A program made the translations under genes and the position numbers. A DNA stretch of 64,000 nt. Origin: Liolophura sinensis. Its lineage: Eukaryota > Mollusca > Polyplacophora > Chitonida > Chitonidae. Location: NCBI RefSeq assembly GCF_032854445.1, contig NC_088301.1:54051187-54115186 (forward strand). The letters run 5' to 3'. The notes beneath the pieces were generated by a model. That model worked only from the letters and a program-made list of their open reading frames with translations, searched no databases and was not told where the DNA came from. Shown in pieces: positions 35,920 through 48,744 of the stretch. Every line of letters begins with the position of its first letter. Position 1 is the stretch's first letter.

Positions 35920-38355
35920 TTAGTACATACGTCCATAAGCAGTGTTTTCTTTTGCAATTTTTCTGTTGGGGATGTGCTGGAAGGCAGTGTACCAGTCCTG
36001 GGTCAACTGAATGTCCAACATAATGTTTACCATCTGATCAATTGTTAAGGATTTTGTACCTTTTCCCCACCTGTACAAATTATAACAAAAATGGCAATAA
36101 CTCAAAAACCTCTGTTCATAAACATGAAAATAATTTACAGACAAAAAAAGACATCAATGAGTTGCTAATATGTACAGAAAATATGTGACCAAAGTCATGA
36201 CTGTTCTTTACAAAGGTGCATATGCAGATTTCTTTCCCAATCTTTTGTTAGTTTTACAAGATTTTCCCTCTCAAAACTATCACAGATTGCAGGACGGTTT
36301 ATAATAGCAGTACAAACCTGCTGTTAAATGACGGAACAAGTGCTATGAGTACATCACATAATGTTTAACTGCAATTGTTCTGATTTACACTGAAATTATA
36401 AAGCATTCAAGAACAGTTAATCCGACATGCCATGACCTGTACTTACTTGTGGAAGTGGTCCAGGGGTAGCTTGACCATGGCTATGCCTTCTCGCTTGGCC
36501 TTCGCAAGAGTCAAGGGTTTGGAGTTGGACTTGTCTACTATCCCTCCAACAATGTACACCTTGTTATGGTCATACTTCCTCATGACCTCTGGGGCATTTG
36601 GGGTCAGATAAACAAGCTGATCTCGAGGATATAAGTCCAGATAACTTTTTTCAGTTATTGTGAACATGTAGTCCTCAATGGGCAAAGCCATTGAATGATC
36701 TTGCAAAGCACGTAGTACTTTTGATGCTTTTTTCGCATTGCACATAATTAAATGAAAGGGCTCTTTATGGCTCTTGTTGGAACCATGGCTGTACAAGATC
36801 TGTTCGGCTAGGTTAATTATTTCTCGACTCTGCAATGTATCCTCGAATCCTAGGTCTATAACAAGAGGCTCACCAAATAGCATGGCATTTGCTAGTTTGG
36901 AGTTATGGTATCTGAGAATGGTTTTCTTCCTAAGTCTTAAGAAAATTGTATTCAGCGGCGGTTTTTCTTCTTTTTCTACAGACTGTAAAGCTTTCTCCCT
37001 CAACTCTCTTTTTAATGCTTTTTTCCTTTCCTTGGCAAGATCATGCTTCTCACAACTTCTGAAGTACCTATGTAGACGCCTTCTTGCTGATTTTGTTTCA
37101 CATTCCAGCAACTTTACCCACATTGTAGGTGTCATTTTCTCTGGTACCTGCAACAAAGAAATATTTGCTCATGCTTGTATTTCTGGAGTCATGCTTAACA
37201 ATGACTCGTAGGTTTGTGTACATAGACTGTGTCTCTTTGTATCAGGGCAAATCCAAGCCACCAAAGTGCTGCCCCCACTGAAGTAGCAAGGACACCTGAC
37301 ATGACACCCCACTGTAGCATTATACTGACAATGGGCAAAATTAACATTACATGCTCTAGCCTCTCAATGCTGGGTGCCAAGCCAGGCAGCAACACACACC
37401 ATTTCAAAAAGTCTTTGGTAGGCTTGACACAGACTTGACCCCAGGTCTCTTGACTTTGAGGCAGATGTTCTAACCACCGAAGAGGTCTGTGAAATATTTG
37501 TGTGAAGGTTTCCGTTAACTTCTGGATGTCAAAAATATATACTCGTAGCTATATTTTTGCTTTCAATGATTATACAGCCCTCCCTATGAAACCTTGCTAC
37601 TGTGGCAGGTAAAATTGCTTTCTGTATTCAGGAACTATTTAAGACATATCAATTACATTTTATCTTAGACTTGGTGGCAATTAGTCCACACCAGCTGTAT
37701 GGGCAAATCGGTTGTCTCACAATATCTTGTTAGGGATGACTTGCATTTGACTCATATGGCATACTTCGGTTCATGTATTTACCAGATACAGCAGGTGTTT
37801 TACACTTTTCTCAAGAATATTTCACTTAAAAATAACTTGATCAACTGACCTCATTGTCATGTCACTACCATGGCGGTGTAATACAGGCTACAATAATGAT
37901 CATCATGGAAGATATGTGTGCATAATGCTGTGAAACTTTGCACTTTGTGAAATGGGCACCAGCAAAAATCAAACATCAGTCTGAGTACCAGCATGGGGCC
38001 TGACAACTTAACTTACTGATTCGCTCATATATTGCATGACTTCATATTCCAGTTTGATAACCTTCAGTTTTTTCTCCATCTCGGGACTAAGAGAGTTCAG
38101 GATTTCTTCAGCACTTTCTGCCACGTGCACACGATTTGTTAGTGGTGCATTCTCTACAACAGCTGCTTGTTGCTCCATAGCAGAGTTGCTATATTGCCTT
38201 ATTGAAAATCCAAATCTTTTTGGGTTTGTCAGTGTCACCAGTTTGCTATATAGAAGTCCACAACCCCATTTTGGAAGTGATGGAAATGGTCCTTGTAAGA
38301 CCAAAGCCTGTCTGAACACAACTCTCAGAAACAATGCACGGCAGCTGACAGCCAT
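35920..38355 (-). CDS. TRMT10C: TRMT10C, mitochondrial RNase P protein 1 (MRPP1)
   Basis: Coding exons 38017-38355, 36447-37147 and 35920-36070, GT-AG junctions in phases 0 and 2, 396 residues; as I recall, human has 403. The N-terminus (MAVSCRALFLRVVFRQALVL) is arginine-rich and free of acidic residues, as in a mitochondrial presequence. A Lys/Arg-rich helical region follows, then a Trm10-type SPOUT methyltransferase domain with VIDLGFED, HLIMCNAKKASKVLRAL, VYLTPNAPEV and the conserved VYIVGGIVDKS. In animals this protein methylates position 9 of mitochondrial tRNAs and, with an SDR5C1-type dehydrogenase and PRORP, forms RNase P. Membership of the C paralogue is inferred from the presequence, length and C-terminal region. 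A minus-strand donor at 39283-39284 suggests a 5' noncoding exon. Confidence 0.92.
37240..37480 (+). repeat. Dispersed repeat family 3, copy 1
   Basis: Shares with 43056-43290 the ordered words GTGCTGCCCCCACTGAAGTA, GACATGACACCCCAC, ATTATACTGA, CCTCTCAATGCTG, CCAAGCCAGGC and CCCAGGTCT. It lies in intron 2 of TRMT10C, antisense to the gene. The right end (AGATGTTCTAACCACCG) looks tRNA-like, but I could not fix a promoter. Confidence 0.65.
37757..37850 (-). repeat. Probable SINE family 2 tail fragment
   Basis: Words GGTGTTTTACAC, TCTCAAGAATATTTCACTTA correspond to the inverted tail signature of family 2. Diverged and short; it lies in a TRMT10C intron. Confidence 0.4.
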
Positions 38356-39284
38356 TCTACTCTCAACCTTCCTGAAGCAAAAGAAAGAAACAGGCATAAT
38401 TTTGTTTGATCTAAATAGTTCTATTCTCTACAGACAAAATTCTTCCAGGACAAATTAAGCTTTAAGAGTTTGCCGTGTTAAGAGATGATATCAGAGATTA
38501 CATGTAGGCCTAACTGCCTGCCACATAAATGGCAATGAATTTTAAATCGAATTAAGACCATTCGCAGACTGGTAGTCCTACATGCTTCACCTTTGCCAAA
38601 TTATTTCTTAGAATGCCACAAGACATAGCCCTAAATTATTGCAACAAAGGCGCTGGCATGTAAAATTGGTAGATTGGTAAAACAGGGTCATCTGTAGTTA
38701 AATTTAATACTCTATAGTGCTATAATAATTAATATACGCAGATAAATGTAGGCCTACATACATCCACTATTACACGATGGCTAGGTGTAGTATTTGACAT
38801 TAATGAATGGAAGAAAAACCATTTTCATGAAGTTTGTGTGTGAACATCATCCTGCACCATGGACATCATCCTAGGTTTATTCTATTTATCAAACATAAAC
38901 ATCATAACTATATGCTACTTTTATTCACATAACATGTTTCGTTATGTTCAACGTTTAATTTAACCCCAGACGGAGTCCACCTTCCACTCACCGTAATGCA
39001 GACTGCCTTCATGTAAATAACCCTAGGTCAGGAAAAGTTTGACATTTTCCTATGTCACTTTAGAAGCATGAGCTGCACTTTTATGACTGATCCACTGAAT
39101 GACACTCAAAAGAAACCATGCTAGACTACGATAAAACGAGCTTCAGCTTGTGGTGTTGTAGTACTACTACCAGAACTCAAACTGCCTTATTCCAATGACC
39201 CGAGCCAACTCCTGAGATAACAAGTCAAGAAACATTAACATTCCCGACAGAGATGTGTTGAATTTTTCTGCTATCCTTACTTAC

Positions 39285-39872
39285 CTAATGTTTTCAGTGC
39301 CAACTCGATCAAATCACATGAACACCAGATTCGACATTACGCATATGTACCATGTGTAGTCAAATGTGCATGGCGCCATTGTAGGTACCCTACTATAAAA
39401 TTACCCTAGTCATTTTGTTTCAAATCTGTGTGACTTTTTCAGTAGAATCAAAAACATGCGATTTCCTACAGAACTACAGACCCTGGCTGAATAACTTAGT
39501 TCGTACATAGGTCATACTTTGAAAACAAAACCTTATCCAGTTGAGTAATTTTATTACCCATGCGGGTGAAATACACTGAGGTGTTCGACATCGGCCTGTA
39601 GTGTTTTATGCTCTACTCTTGTTACGCTGTCGAAGAACGTGCAGCTTTCATTTCTTTACATTAGTTAGCCCAATTTTAAGTCTTGTGCTAATTTTAACGA
39701 GGAAAACAATTTATAAGATAATATGATGCTGGAGATTCTACTCGAAAAGGCTGGCAACGTGTAAACTTAAGCAGTCGCACTTTCCTTATTTCATTACAAC
39801 AACAACGACAACAAAACAAACCTCCACAATACGCTGGCGTGACCGAGAGATGTCACTGTCAGTTGTGTCGGC
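39285..39872. promoter_or_regulatory. Divergent promoter region of TRMT10C and TXNL4B
   Basis: TXNL4B begins on the plus strand at 39873. A strong minus-strand donor (CATTAG|GTAAGTAAG, GT at 39283-39284) marks the probable end of a TRMT10C 5' exon starting somewhere above 39285. Less than 600 bases therefore separate the two transcripts, consistent with a bidirectional housekeeping promoter. No specific transcription-factor site is claimed. Confidence 0.5.
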
Positions 39873-41687
39873 ATGAGTTCTGCGTATTTATTGCCAACAC
39901 TGTCGTCCAAGCGAGAGGTGGATGATGTTATTAAGTCGACAGAGGACCTTGTGTTGGTGTTGAGATTTGGAAGAGAGAACGACTCGTCTTGCATTCAACT
40001 TGATAATGTTGTAAGTACTAAATGGTGGCCTACCAGTACTTGTGCCAGGTAGTAATTTATTGCTGTCATATGTAATAATCACCTTCGGAAACTATGTCAG
40101 TAACCAGCCAAGTGTTGGTTGTATACCCCAGGAACTATTGTTTCCATCGCCTGTAATACCTGATAAAATTTTTGAGGAGATCGACTTAGCGTTGAACAAC
40201 ATTTAAATACATGTATACATCAATAAGTAGACCTTATAATGAAATAAATGAAACTAAGGAATTGATTAACACCGGTTAGAACATTCATGTGCTGTGAAAC
40301 TGTACTGTGGTATGTCATATGCTAGAGCTCATTAATACAGAGATACATCTCTCTAACTCAACATAAAGTTTTATCAATGTGAGATCATTTAATGATTACT
40401 GAAGTGGGACTATCTATATTGGATACAGATTTGTGTAATATCTTCATTAAGAATAATTGTATCTCTAATCTTTTAGTTCCCCACAACATGGCTGTGATAA
40501 TGTATATGTGGCACTAAGCCACACTCAAGCATTCATTCTATTTCTTTAGAATCTAGGGTTGTAGCTTGCCGTATTATATTTTGTTTTTCAGCTTTCAAAG
40601 GCTGTACAGGAGTTAGCACGTATGGCTGTTGTCTATGCAGTGGATGTGGACCAAGTCTCAGTCTACAGGCATTATTTTGACATTACACTCATACCAGCTA
40701 CTATTTTCTTCTTCAACGGACAACACATGAAGGTAGACTGGGGGTGAGTTGTTGTCTGCATTTCACTTTATACATTTCCCTCAGTTGTATGGACAATAGG
40801 ACTTATATAATGGCTTACATTTTTCTCAGTCCATTGCTAAGATTGTTCAGTGTCTCAAGTTGATCATATTGGGGGGAAAGATAATGCAGACACTATATGG
40901 AGACCTTCAAGGAAAAGATGGAAATAGTTAAAACTATGATTGTATCAAATTTTTTCTTGTATAACATCTAGACAATGTTTAGGAAATTTTAGAAGCTTTC
41001 ATTGGTTGAGTGGTTTATTTTGCCTTTAAGTCAGAACTTGCATGGTTCAATGCTGGCTCTTGCAATGGTAAGTGAGAGACATCACCTTTTGTAAGGAAGA
41101 ACAAAAATGGGGCAGTTTGGAACATTTCCTTCTTAAAATAGTCAGTTCCAGATTTTTTTTTTAGAAAATACATTAGTCTGCTATTATGCTCGCTGCACAT
41201 GCTTTTGGAGTACCATTTAGCTTTTCGTGCATATTTGTTCAAAAAATGTGTGTTATGGTAAAGAGTACTTTGCTTGGACATTGAATGCATAAAGCATAAA
41301 TTGTTGAGTGTACGAGCAAATAGTAATAATGGTGTTTAAAAAGGTTTAAATACACTTGTCTTTTCCTTTAGCTTGTTTGTTGTAGCTTTAGTTCGTAGCT
41401 GTTTGTGAAGGTTCTGTACTGATTTTTTTTTCAGTGTGCATGTAGCAAGGTGTATGAAGCATGTGGGAACATATGTTGTAGTTCGTGACAATAATGTCAG
41501 TTATCATTCCTATTTTAACAGAACTGCAGACCATACTAAATTTATTGGTGGTTTCAAGAAGAAACAGCATTTGATAGATGTAGTGGAGACTATTTACCGA
41601 GGGGCTATGAAAGGAAAGCTGATGGTTCGCAGTCCACTTGATCCCAGTGACATTCCAAAATATGAGCTCTTCTATAAGGACTACTGA
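39873..41687 (+). CDS. TXNL4B: TXNL4B (DIM2), thioredoxin-like spliceosomal protein
   Basis: Three coding exons: 39873-40010, 40592-40743 and 41522-41687, phases 0 and 2, 151 residues; as I recall, human has 149. It begins MSSAYLLPTLSSKREVDDVI and contains LVLRFGRENDS, VDVDQVSVYRHYFDITLIPA, IFFFNGQHMKVDWG and DHTKFIGGF, the DIM1-family thioredoxin fold with no redox CxxC. TXNL4B is a paralogue of the U5 snRNP protein TXNL4A/DIM1, binds PRPF6 in human and is needed for pre-mRNA splicing and S/G2 progression. The frame continuing upstream of the last exon to 41436 is intron read-through, because the acceptor TTTTAACAG at 41513-41521 fits phase and family. An AATAAA lies at 42359-42364. Confidence 0.95.
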
Positions 41688-42358
41688 ATTTCAACAGGAC
41701 TCCTATAAACATTTAAATGGCCAGTGGTCACTGGTGTGCTGCATTCGACAGATGGCTATACAAGTATTATGTTGTTATAGCTGTGGTTCTTGTCCAAAAG
41801 ATATGCTAGCCTTTGTGGCACCCTCAGTCTTTCAACGAACACCATAGTTCAAAACTTCCAGAGTAAATACATTGTGATGCAGAGATATTGGATAAACCTG
41901 GATACATGCAGCAAGTGTCATGAAAATCAAGAATTCTTCACTTATCAGCTGCTTGTTCAAACAATCCATCTCTAAAGAATGGTACATCTCTAAATCACTC
42001 TTGAAATTAAACCATCTGAAGGAAAATGTTCCCAGAATATTACAAAAATATTATCATGCATCATCCCAAAACTAAATTATTGTCCATATGTAAAATCACT
42101 TCAGGTCTCCATGTTCTGGAGATTTAACGTCCATTTTCTGGGTGATTTAATTATGTTTGGAAAGTTTTGCTACTTTGTACACTGTTGTTAGCATTATCTG
42201 TGCAGTTTAAGCAATTTGGATCCATAATGGACACCTGTAATATTTTGTATGGAAAGTTGATGTTTTAAGGACTGGGTGGCTTCATCATGTGTGCAATCTA
42301 TTTATTCCATTTCTATTTGAGTATTGAAAAGGAGAAAAGTGTACTTGGTGTAATGTTT

Positions 42359-42364
42359 AATAAA
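42359..42364 (+). terminator. TXNL4B polyadenylation signal AATAAA
   Basis: AATAAA about 670 bases past the TXNL4B stop, followed within 30 bases by T/G-rich sequence (TGTGATATATTGTTATT), the usual arrangement of a cleavage site. Confidence 0.6.
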
Positions 42365-43055
42365 CATTGTCATTTGAAAATGTGATATATTGTTATTATT
42401 ACAACAATATGTATATCTCTTATTGCTTTAATATTATTGACCAGCTTTTACTTCATGTTGTATAAATCTTTTTACGTTTTAGCTGGGTCCAGAATTACAT
42501 TGAAGGCTTAGCAGGCTTGCTGCAAACGTTGGGCCCTTTGAACAATTAATTTAGTTCAGGACTATTTAATGCATATAACAAAGTGTTCTGAAACATAATC
42601 TTCAGCTGTTGCCTTAAAATTTGCGTGCGACATAAAAATATTGCTTGAACAACGTCCAGTCACACAGATTTGACAAGGCAATTTTCCTGGAATGATCTTG
42701 TGTGGAAGAGATAGTCTACTAGAAGAACAAATCTGAAGTTTTAGTACTATTCACATTTGTTGGAATTTCGGAAAGCAATCCCATTTTTAAAACACAAGGG
42801 CTTTGATACTGTTGTAGCTCTTAGTCATGAGGTGTGTCACGTGCAAAGGTAGGTGATTAACTCGTTTCCTCCACCCACAAACCGGAAAAAGTGAAAAATT
42901 CCTGTGCAATTTAACATATGGATCTGGCCTCATCTGAATGGAGCATGAAGGTTGTGGGCTACAAACGATGCAGCTACTGCTGCATGCTTGGGGTTTTTAC
43001 ATCATACTTAATTGTCCAGTCACATGAGGAGGAATCTTTAAGTTGTGCATGTATA

Positions 43056-43290
43056 CTGTGTGTTGTGGAAAGGGTCCATGTCAAAATGCTGCCACCACTG
43101 AAGTATTATGCCAAAGACACCAGACATGACACCCCACCCAGTCACATTATACTGAGACCAGGCCAACCAGTCCTGTTTCGTTGCCCTCGCCTCTCAGTGC
43201 TGTGCCAAGCAAGGCGGATGGAGTACCATTCTTGAAGATCTTGGTGTAACCTGACCTGGGTTTTATCCCAGGTCTTCCATGGGTGTGATT
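43056..43290 (+). repeat. Dispersed repeat family 3, copy 2
   Basis: Fuller copy of the repeat at 37240-37480, with GACATGACACCCCACCCAGT, CACATTATACTGA and the GACCTGGGTTTTATCCCAGG inverted word near the end. The central phrase is the one amplified into the 38-bp array at 33555-34480. Confidence 0.65.
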
Positions 43291-44795
43291 GCTGTTTTTT
43301 TTTTTTGATGATTTACTTACAGTAAGTTAAAGTAGGAGAGAATTATATCCTGCGTTGATGTCAACCTTCATAACAATGCACAATGGAAGATTATCCAAAA
43401 TCAGAACACCTTATCAATCACACTGCTGCTTTTTAGTAACAATACTTCCTCTGCTCTCAGTGTCAACTTTTTAACCATTGCTACTACCACAAATGGGTGA
43501 CCTTTCTAAGTCATGTGACACATTGTCTTACTTTTACCTTTCTGACTTGTTAACACAATAAACTAACGTTAGTTCTCCTGATGGCAGCAAAATAAATTGT
43601 CAAAATATGTATTTCACTTCTTAGCTTCATAACATGGACTTAGCTTTGCCTGTGGAGGCAATAATTCAAAGTCAGACTACTGGAGTGGCGCTTTCAGTGA
43701 CAATGGTAACCATGCTTTCCATGTATAGTGGCTGACAAGAGACCCCAGCTTCAGCTCAATCAACAGATGGGACACAAAACTCCAGCGTTTGTGTCCATGT
43801 TCATTTTACCAAGATTGGACTAATAGATGATAATATATTTAAACTCCTGTCATAATTCATTATAATGCCCAAGTAAAAGTGATACTCAGAGAACAACTCT
43901 ATATCATCAAAATTCAGTAATAAAAGCCCAGACAATGTTCTACATCAAATATAATGCATACAAAGACACACAACAGATTTTACTTGGATGTGGAAATAGT
44001 TTTAATTCACTTCTTTCCTTCCATATCTTAATGTTCATTAACACAGAAATTGGTTCTTTAATGTGAACAATTTTTTTTCCATAAGTTTCTTCCCAAATCT
44101 AACGTTCATAACCACAAAACTCATACTTAATACATGTTATTCCAACTGTGAAATCACATACAAATTATAATTAATACCACACCACAAGATAATGGGCTAA
44201 TACTGAACAGCATTGAAGCTCTCAGTACCCCAAGACAGGGCTGGTTGTTTAGCTGAGGGAAAAGCACTGATCACATCCATTTTAAATCAACATTTACATA
44301 CTAAAATCCAACTTGGCAATCCAGTGATATACCAAACAAAGTTATATGCTGTGGAATTTGGGCAAACAATAGTCTTCAACTTAAAGCTGGCAAAGTAACC
44401 CACTAATATATATAAATATACTAATTTCTTTGCTTGGACCAGTTTTTATGCCTGTATTCCTCAGCACACCCCAATCAGCAATAAAGATAGTTTGTATATA
44501 TGTATGTACATATATTATCAACTGTTAAGGAGGTTGCATCAGTACTCCATACGTAACTTTTTTTTCACTGTGGACATATTTAAATACATTAAAAGTAGCT
44601 TTTACACTGAGCATCTGACGGAGAGGCAAACTATTTACAAGCAAAAAACGGACATGATAATATTTTCATCCTAAAAATTTATTAAATTACATACAAAGAA
44701 CAGATTCAACTGAAGGTATTTTTGAAAGCTAAAATTGGACATTATGGCTATAGTTTTGGATCTGTACAAAGTACACATAAATATCCATGGCATGT

Positions 44796-47700
44796 TTAAG
44801 CCAATCCAAATCCTTCTGAGCACTCATTCACAGCCATCAACAGCATATGCTTCAGCTTGTCATAGGTTTCATATGCTGGCAAATCCAACTGGTTGAAGCT
44901 GAAACCGATAAACAAGGTAGTTAGTCCTGAAACTCAAGTAGTCATGGATGACTTGATAGGAAACAAAACCAATAACCTAGAAAATAATGCCAATATCGTT
45001 ACAAGGAACTCTAGGGTAACAGATATTTCATCATGCCATCTTGTACACGTAAACTTCCAGTCACTCAGCTGGGTTACTGACTAGGCTTAATGTAAGGTGT
45101 TTGATTGGGGGTCTTTCTACAGTATTGTCAAAGAACTGAAGTGAACAACTCCACACATATACTAAAGCGAAGTGTATATGACACCAGAATAAGCTGTATA
45201 GTCCTCTTCAGGCTATATGCCCCATCAGTGAGAATTTAGTTCTCTTGGAGCATTATAGACTTCAACACAAAGCTAATTACCTACTAACAAAATGGCTGAC
45301 ATTTTAACTTTACAACATTTGCATGAAGAACAGAATGATGCACTAAGTGTGCTAAAACTCTGGATTATGTTTCCATGTCTTACCATGTGTGGGCTGAAGG
45401 GAGCCTGTCCGTTGACCTGTCATCACGATGGATTTGGAATTTCTGGGTTCCATTCATCCCTTCTAGGAAAGCAAAACCTTGCAGAGGAACCTTTGATGTA
45501 CCCGTAACAAACTGTATAAACCTGGCTCTATCTGCCTGATCAAAGGATCGCAAGGCTCGCCAAAACCACTGAATCTGAAACAAAGGTACAGCAGTTGATA
45601 TCTTCAATTACAGCTATAAAAGACAACAGTTTACAACAGTCAAATATTCCAATAAGTACGAGCCATAAATTACACTGGGAATCTTCATCAGCCAATGGCA
45701 TGCTGGGTTTGCAAAAGACTCTGATGTCTTATGGGCTGCATATAAAGAATGTTCACTGGTACAAGTGGGCACAACTACAATGAATCATTGCAACTTATTA
45801 GACAACTGATATATCTTCTAATGTAGTCACAGCGATGTTTTGAACCTCTATTCTGATCGATAACCCCTGGCAAAGCTTTCACATGTCATTCAGTAAAGTC
45901 TTACCACATCACAAAATATAGAATTTTTCACAACCCCTACTGGGTAGGAAAGACTGTATGGAAGCAAGAAATGTGAACTTACTTGAAGGGATGTGGTCTG
46001 GTATTTATGATATTCTGTGTTGGCCTTCAAGTCATCTATGTCAATAGTTGGTAGGCCAGAGATGAGTAGTTCAAGCTCCTGCTCATTGAAGATTGAGATA
46101 AGCCTCTTAGGAATGATGTCATAGAAACCTTCCAGGAAACTGTTCAGCTGTTTCCGTATTGCTCCAGTCATCTTCATCTGGCACACCAGGCGAACATACT
46201 CCCTTTTGTTCTCTTCGGTAACCATGATGTTACGCCCATTCGGCTTCAAGTCCCTGCTTTCAGTGACACCAAATTCTTGAATCTTCAAGGAAAAAGAAAG
46301 ATTCACTTAAATTATGACTGTTAAACCAAACATGTACTTAAGTATCCCAGGGTATGTGTACATATAGTCTACAGCAAAACCTAAGCATGGCCATGCCACT
46401 GTCCACCAGACATTTATGGTATTGCTATGACGGAAATACCTGGAAGGTCTTCTAAAACTTCTTAGTGGATTAACATAAAAATAACAAAAAATTTGTGTGA
46501 ATCAAAATCGCTTTTATCTGAAACTCATCACGATAAGCTCTCAACAATCAGAAAATACTGGATATCTTTAGTGTCCAACATGAAGTGTTAGAGACACTGT
46601 TCTCAAAAGTTAACCAACCAAATACACAACTCAATCTACAAAGGGAAGTCCTAGCCAATTTGTACTGACCAGAATCTGATCAGTTACAGGGGATCCACCA
46701 GTCAATACACGAAGTTTCATAGCAAGATTTTGAAGATCTATTGGCAACAACCCAAACATGAACTCTGATTTAAGAAAAATACAACTCCTTTGTGTAAATC
46801 AGAATACAACATGTAATGGGGAAATTGTCATGGAATGTATGTGGAAAACATCACTGAATTTAGTCTAGCAGTTTGAGATATACTATTTTTCTTGAAAAAA
46901 ATAATGATTCATGAGAATGTAATGTAGTGTAGGGCAAGTGGACAGAGTATCCCTTAATTTAGTAAAAAGTATTCACATATGAAATCTGACCAGAGAAAGT
47001 AAGAGCAATGGCATGACCACAATTCTAATACATGTATGCTTCTGCACAGCCTTCCAGTAAATTCTTTGCAACTTTGGACAGGCAACTAGCCAAATATCAA
47101 TTCCAAGCACAAGAAAGTATGTTAAAAGTCTTATCCCACTTCACTAATTTAATATGGATTTCCTATTGCTACAGGCCTTACATTAACCAAAGTTTATAAA
47201 CATATCAGAATAGGTTCTTCAGCTACTTTGTAAACCAACTGACACACATGACTATGAGAATACTCTTTGGCCAAGGATGGTACACGGGAAATAACATATC
47301 TTACTGAATGTTACAGTTACCTGGTAGCATACACATGTATTGATCGGTACGTCAAATGAAAAATGTTATAAATGCTGAGCTGACATTTCAGTTTCTTATT
47401 TCTGTTAGTCATAATGATTGATTTACACAGGGACTTACCTCAGTGCTGAACATGAGCTCATAACCGAGATCATTGACGTTATTTTCAAGCAGGAAAATCA
47501 GGCCCTGATAAAAGGAAAAGTCCTCGCTTTCCATATCATTGACTCTAAAATAAGAACAGAATGAGTTTCAATAAAATGTAAAGATGATAAAAAAAAAAAA
47601 AAAAAAAACCCAAAAAACTCCCAAATATCTGTTAGGATTATGCAGTCAATTCTGGTTCTAATAAAATCTGAACATACAAAAAATATTTGTATTAAAACCA

Positions 47701-48744
47701 AAATGCCAAAACAACATGAAGTACATTGGATTTCCCTGAAAGGAAATCTGAAACAACATTTCAGGTGCTCTTACTTGACTGTCTGCCCAATGATGTGCTT
47801 GTAAAAGGAGCGAGTGAAGTAGCACTCCAGAAGCTTGTTGTCATATATGGCTTTAGCAATGATGCGCCCCACAAACTTGAAGTAGCTGAGATGGTTTGAG
47901 TTGCAGTGAGAGGAGGGGTTTATGGTGTAGGTCACTCTGTCCCCAGGTGATGTCTTGAAGAGGGCATACATTGGGTTGAAGATCTCCCTGGATATGATCA
48001 TGTACCATTCCCTCAGCAAACCACCTGCATCTTGACCCTCTTCCCCTAGAAAGAAACAATGTATAACCTTTGCTCAAATGTCCCTCTGTTTTCAATTACT
48101 GACTTGTGTTAACATACATCTGTAAATGCTATTAATGGCTAATATGTATGTATGTATAAACCTAATCTGATAAAACATGCTACTTTTCTCCAAGATAAAA
48201 CCGGTCACAGTTAAATATGTGTGAATAACATTTCCAGAGTATGTTCTTTCACTTTTAAAGTTTTAATTGCTAATAATTTACAAATTATACTTCTATATAT
48301 GGTATCAAATTTATAAATGCTATTAATACACAAATTCAAACCACTGATTAAATGCAACTAATGCCTAAAATCATATCGCAAACTTTGCCAAATAATTTTA
48401 AAAAGTCGTTCCTCTCCATGTAAAAATCACTTTGTGTGAATAAAACTTATAATCAAATTTTCTCTTACCTTCAAACACAATGTAGAAACGGTGTTTCCAC
48501 TCATCGAAGGCTCTACGATGGAGCTCACGAAAAGAATCCTCAAAGACATGCTCTCTCTTTACATGGACTGGCAGATCCTCTCGGCGCATGCCCTCATCTA
48601 ATCTTTCAAGTTCCTGACGGAAGTACCTCCTCTTCACATCAAAGTCCAAAATCCGTGTGTGATCCACAAGCACTGAGAATGGTCCATCAGCCAGAGGAGT
48701 TGTAGACTGTCGCAGGATCTGGTTCAGTACTGTCCGGTGGGTTT
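44796..48744 (-). other. HUWE1 HECT catalytic domain exons
   Basis: Six exons encode the HECT domain. The start has [20 protein letters not shown]. The N-lobe E2-binding part includes [20 protein letters not shown] and the block from [20 protein letters not shown]. The C-lobe has [28 protein letters not shown] and then the catalytic cysteine. That Cys codon is split: TG ends the exon 45384-45574 and C starts the exon 44796-44898. All expected blocks are present and in frame, so the ligase is predicted active. Confidence 0.95.

Larger units (their letters stand above)
41688..44795. other. Convergent intergenic region between TXNL4B and HUWE1
   Basis: Holds the TXNL4B 3' UTR (probable end just after 42364), a dispersed repeat at 43056-43290 and the HUWE1 3' UTR on the minus strand. 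TTTATT at 44678-44683, an inverted AATAAA, is a possible HUWE1 polyadenylation signal about 115 bases past the stop. No additional gene is supported. Confidence 0.6.

Noticed and set aside
36774-37211. 145-residue plus-strand open frame
   Set aside because: It overlaps the conserved TRMT10C methyltransferase exon on the opposite strand and has no family features.
41436-41521. Upstream extension of the last TXNL4B reading frame with its own ATG
   Set aside because: The acceptor at 41520-41521 joins in phase to exon 2 and restores the family sequence GTADHTKFIGGF; the extension is intron.
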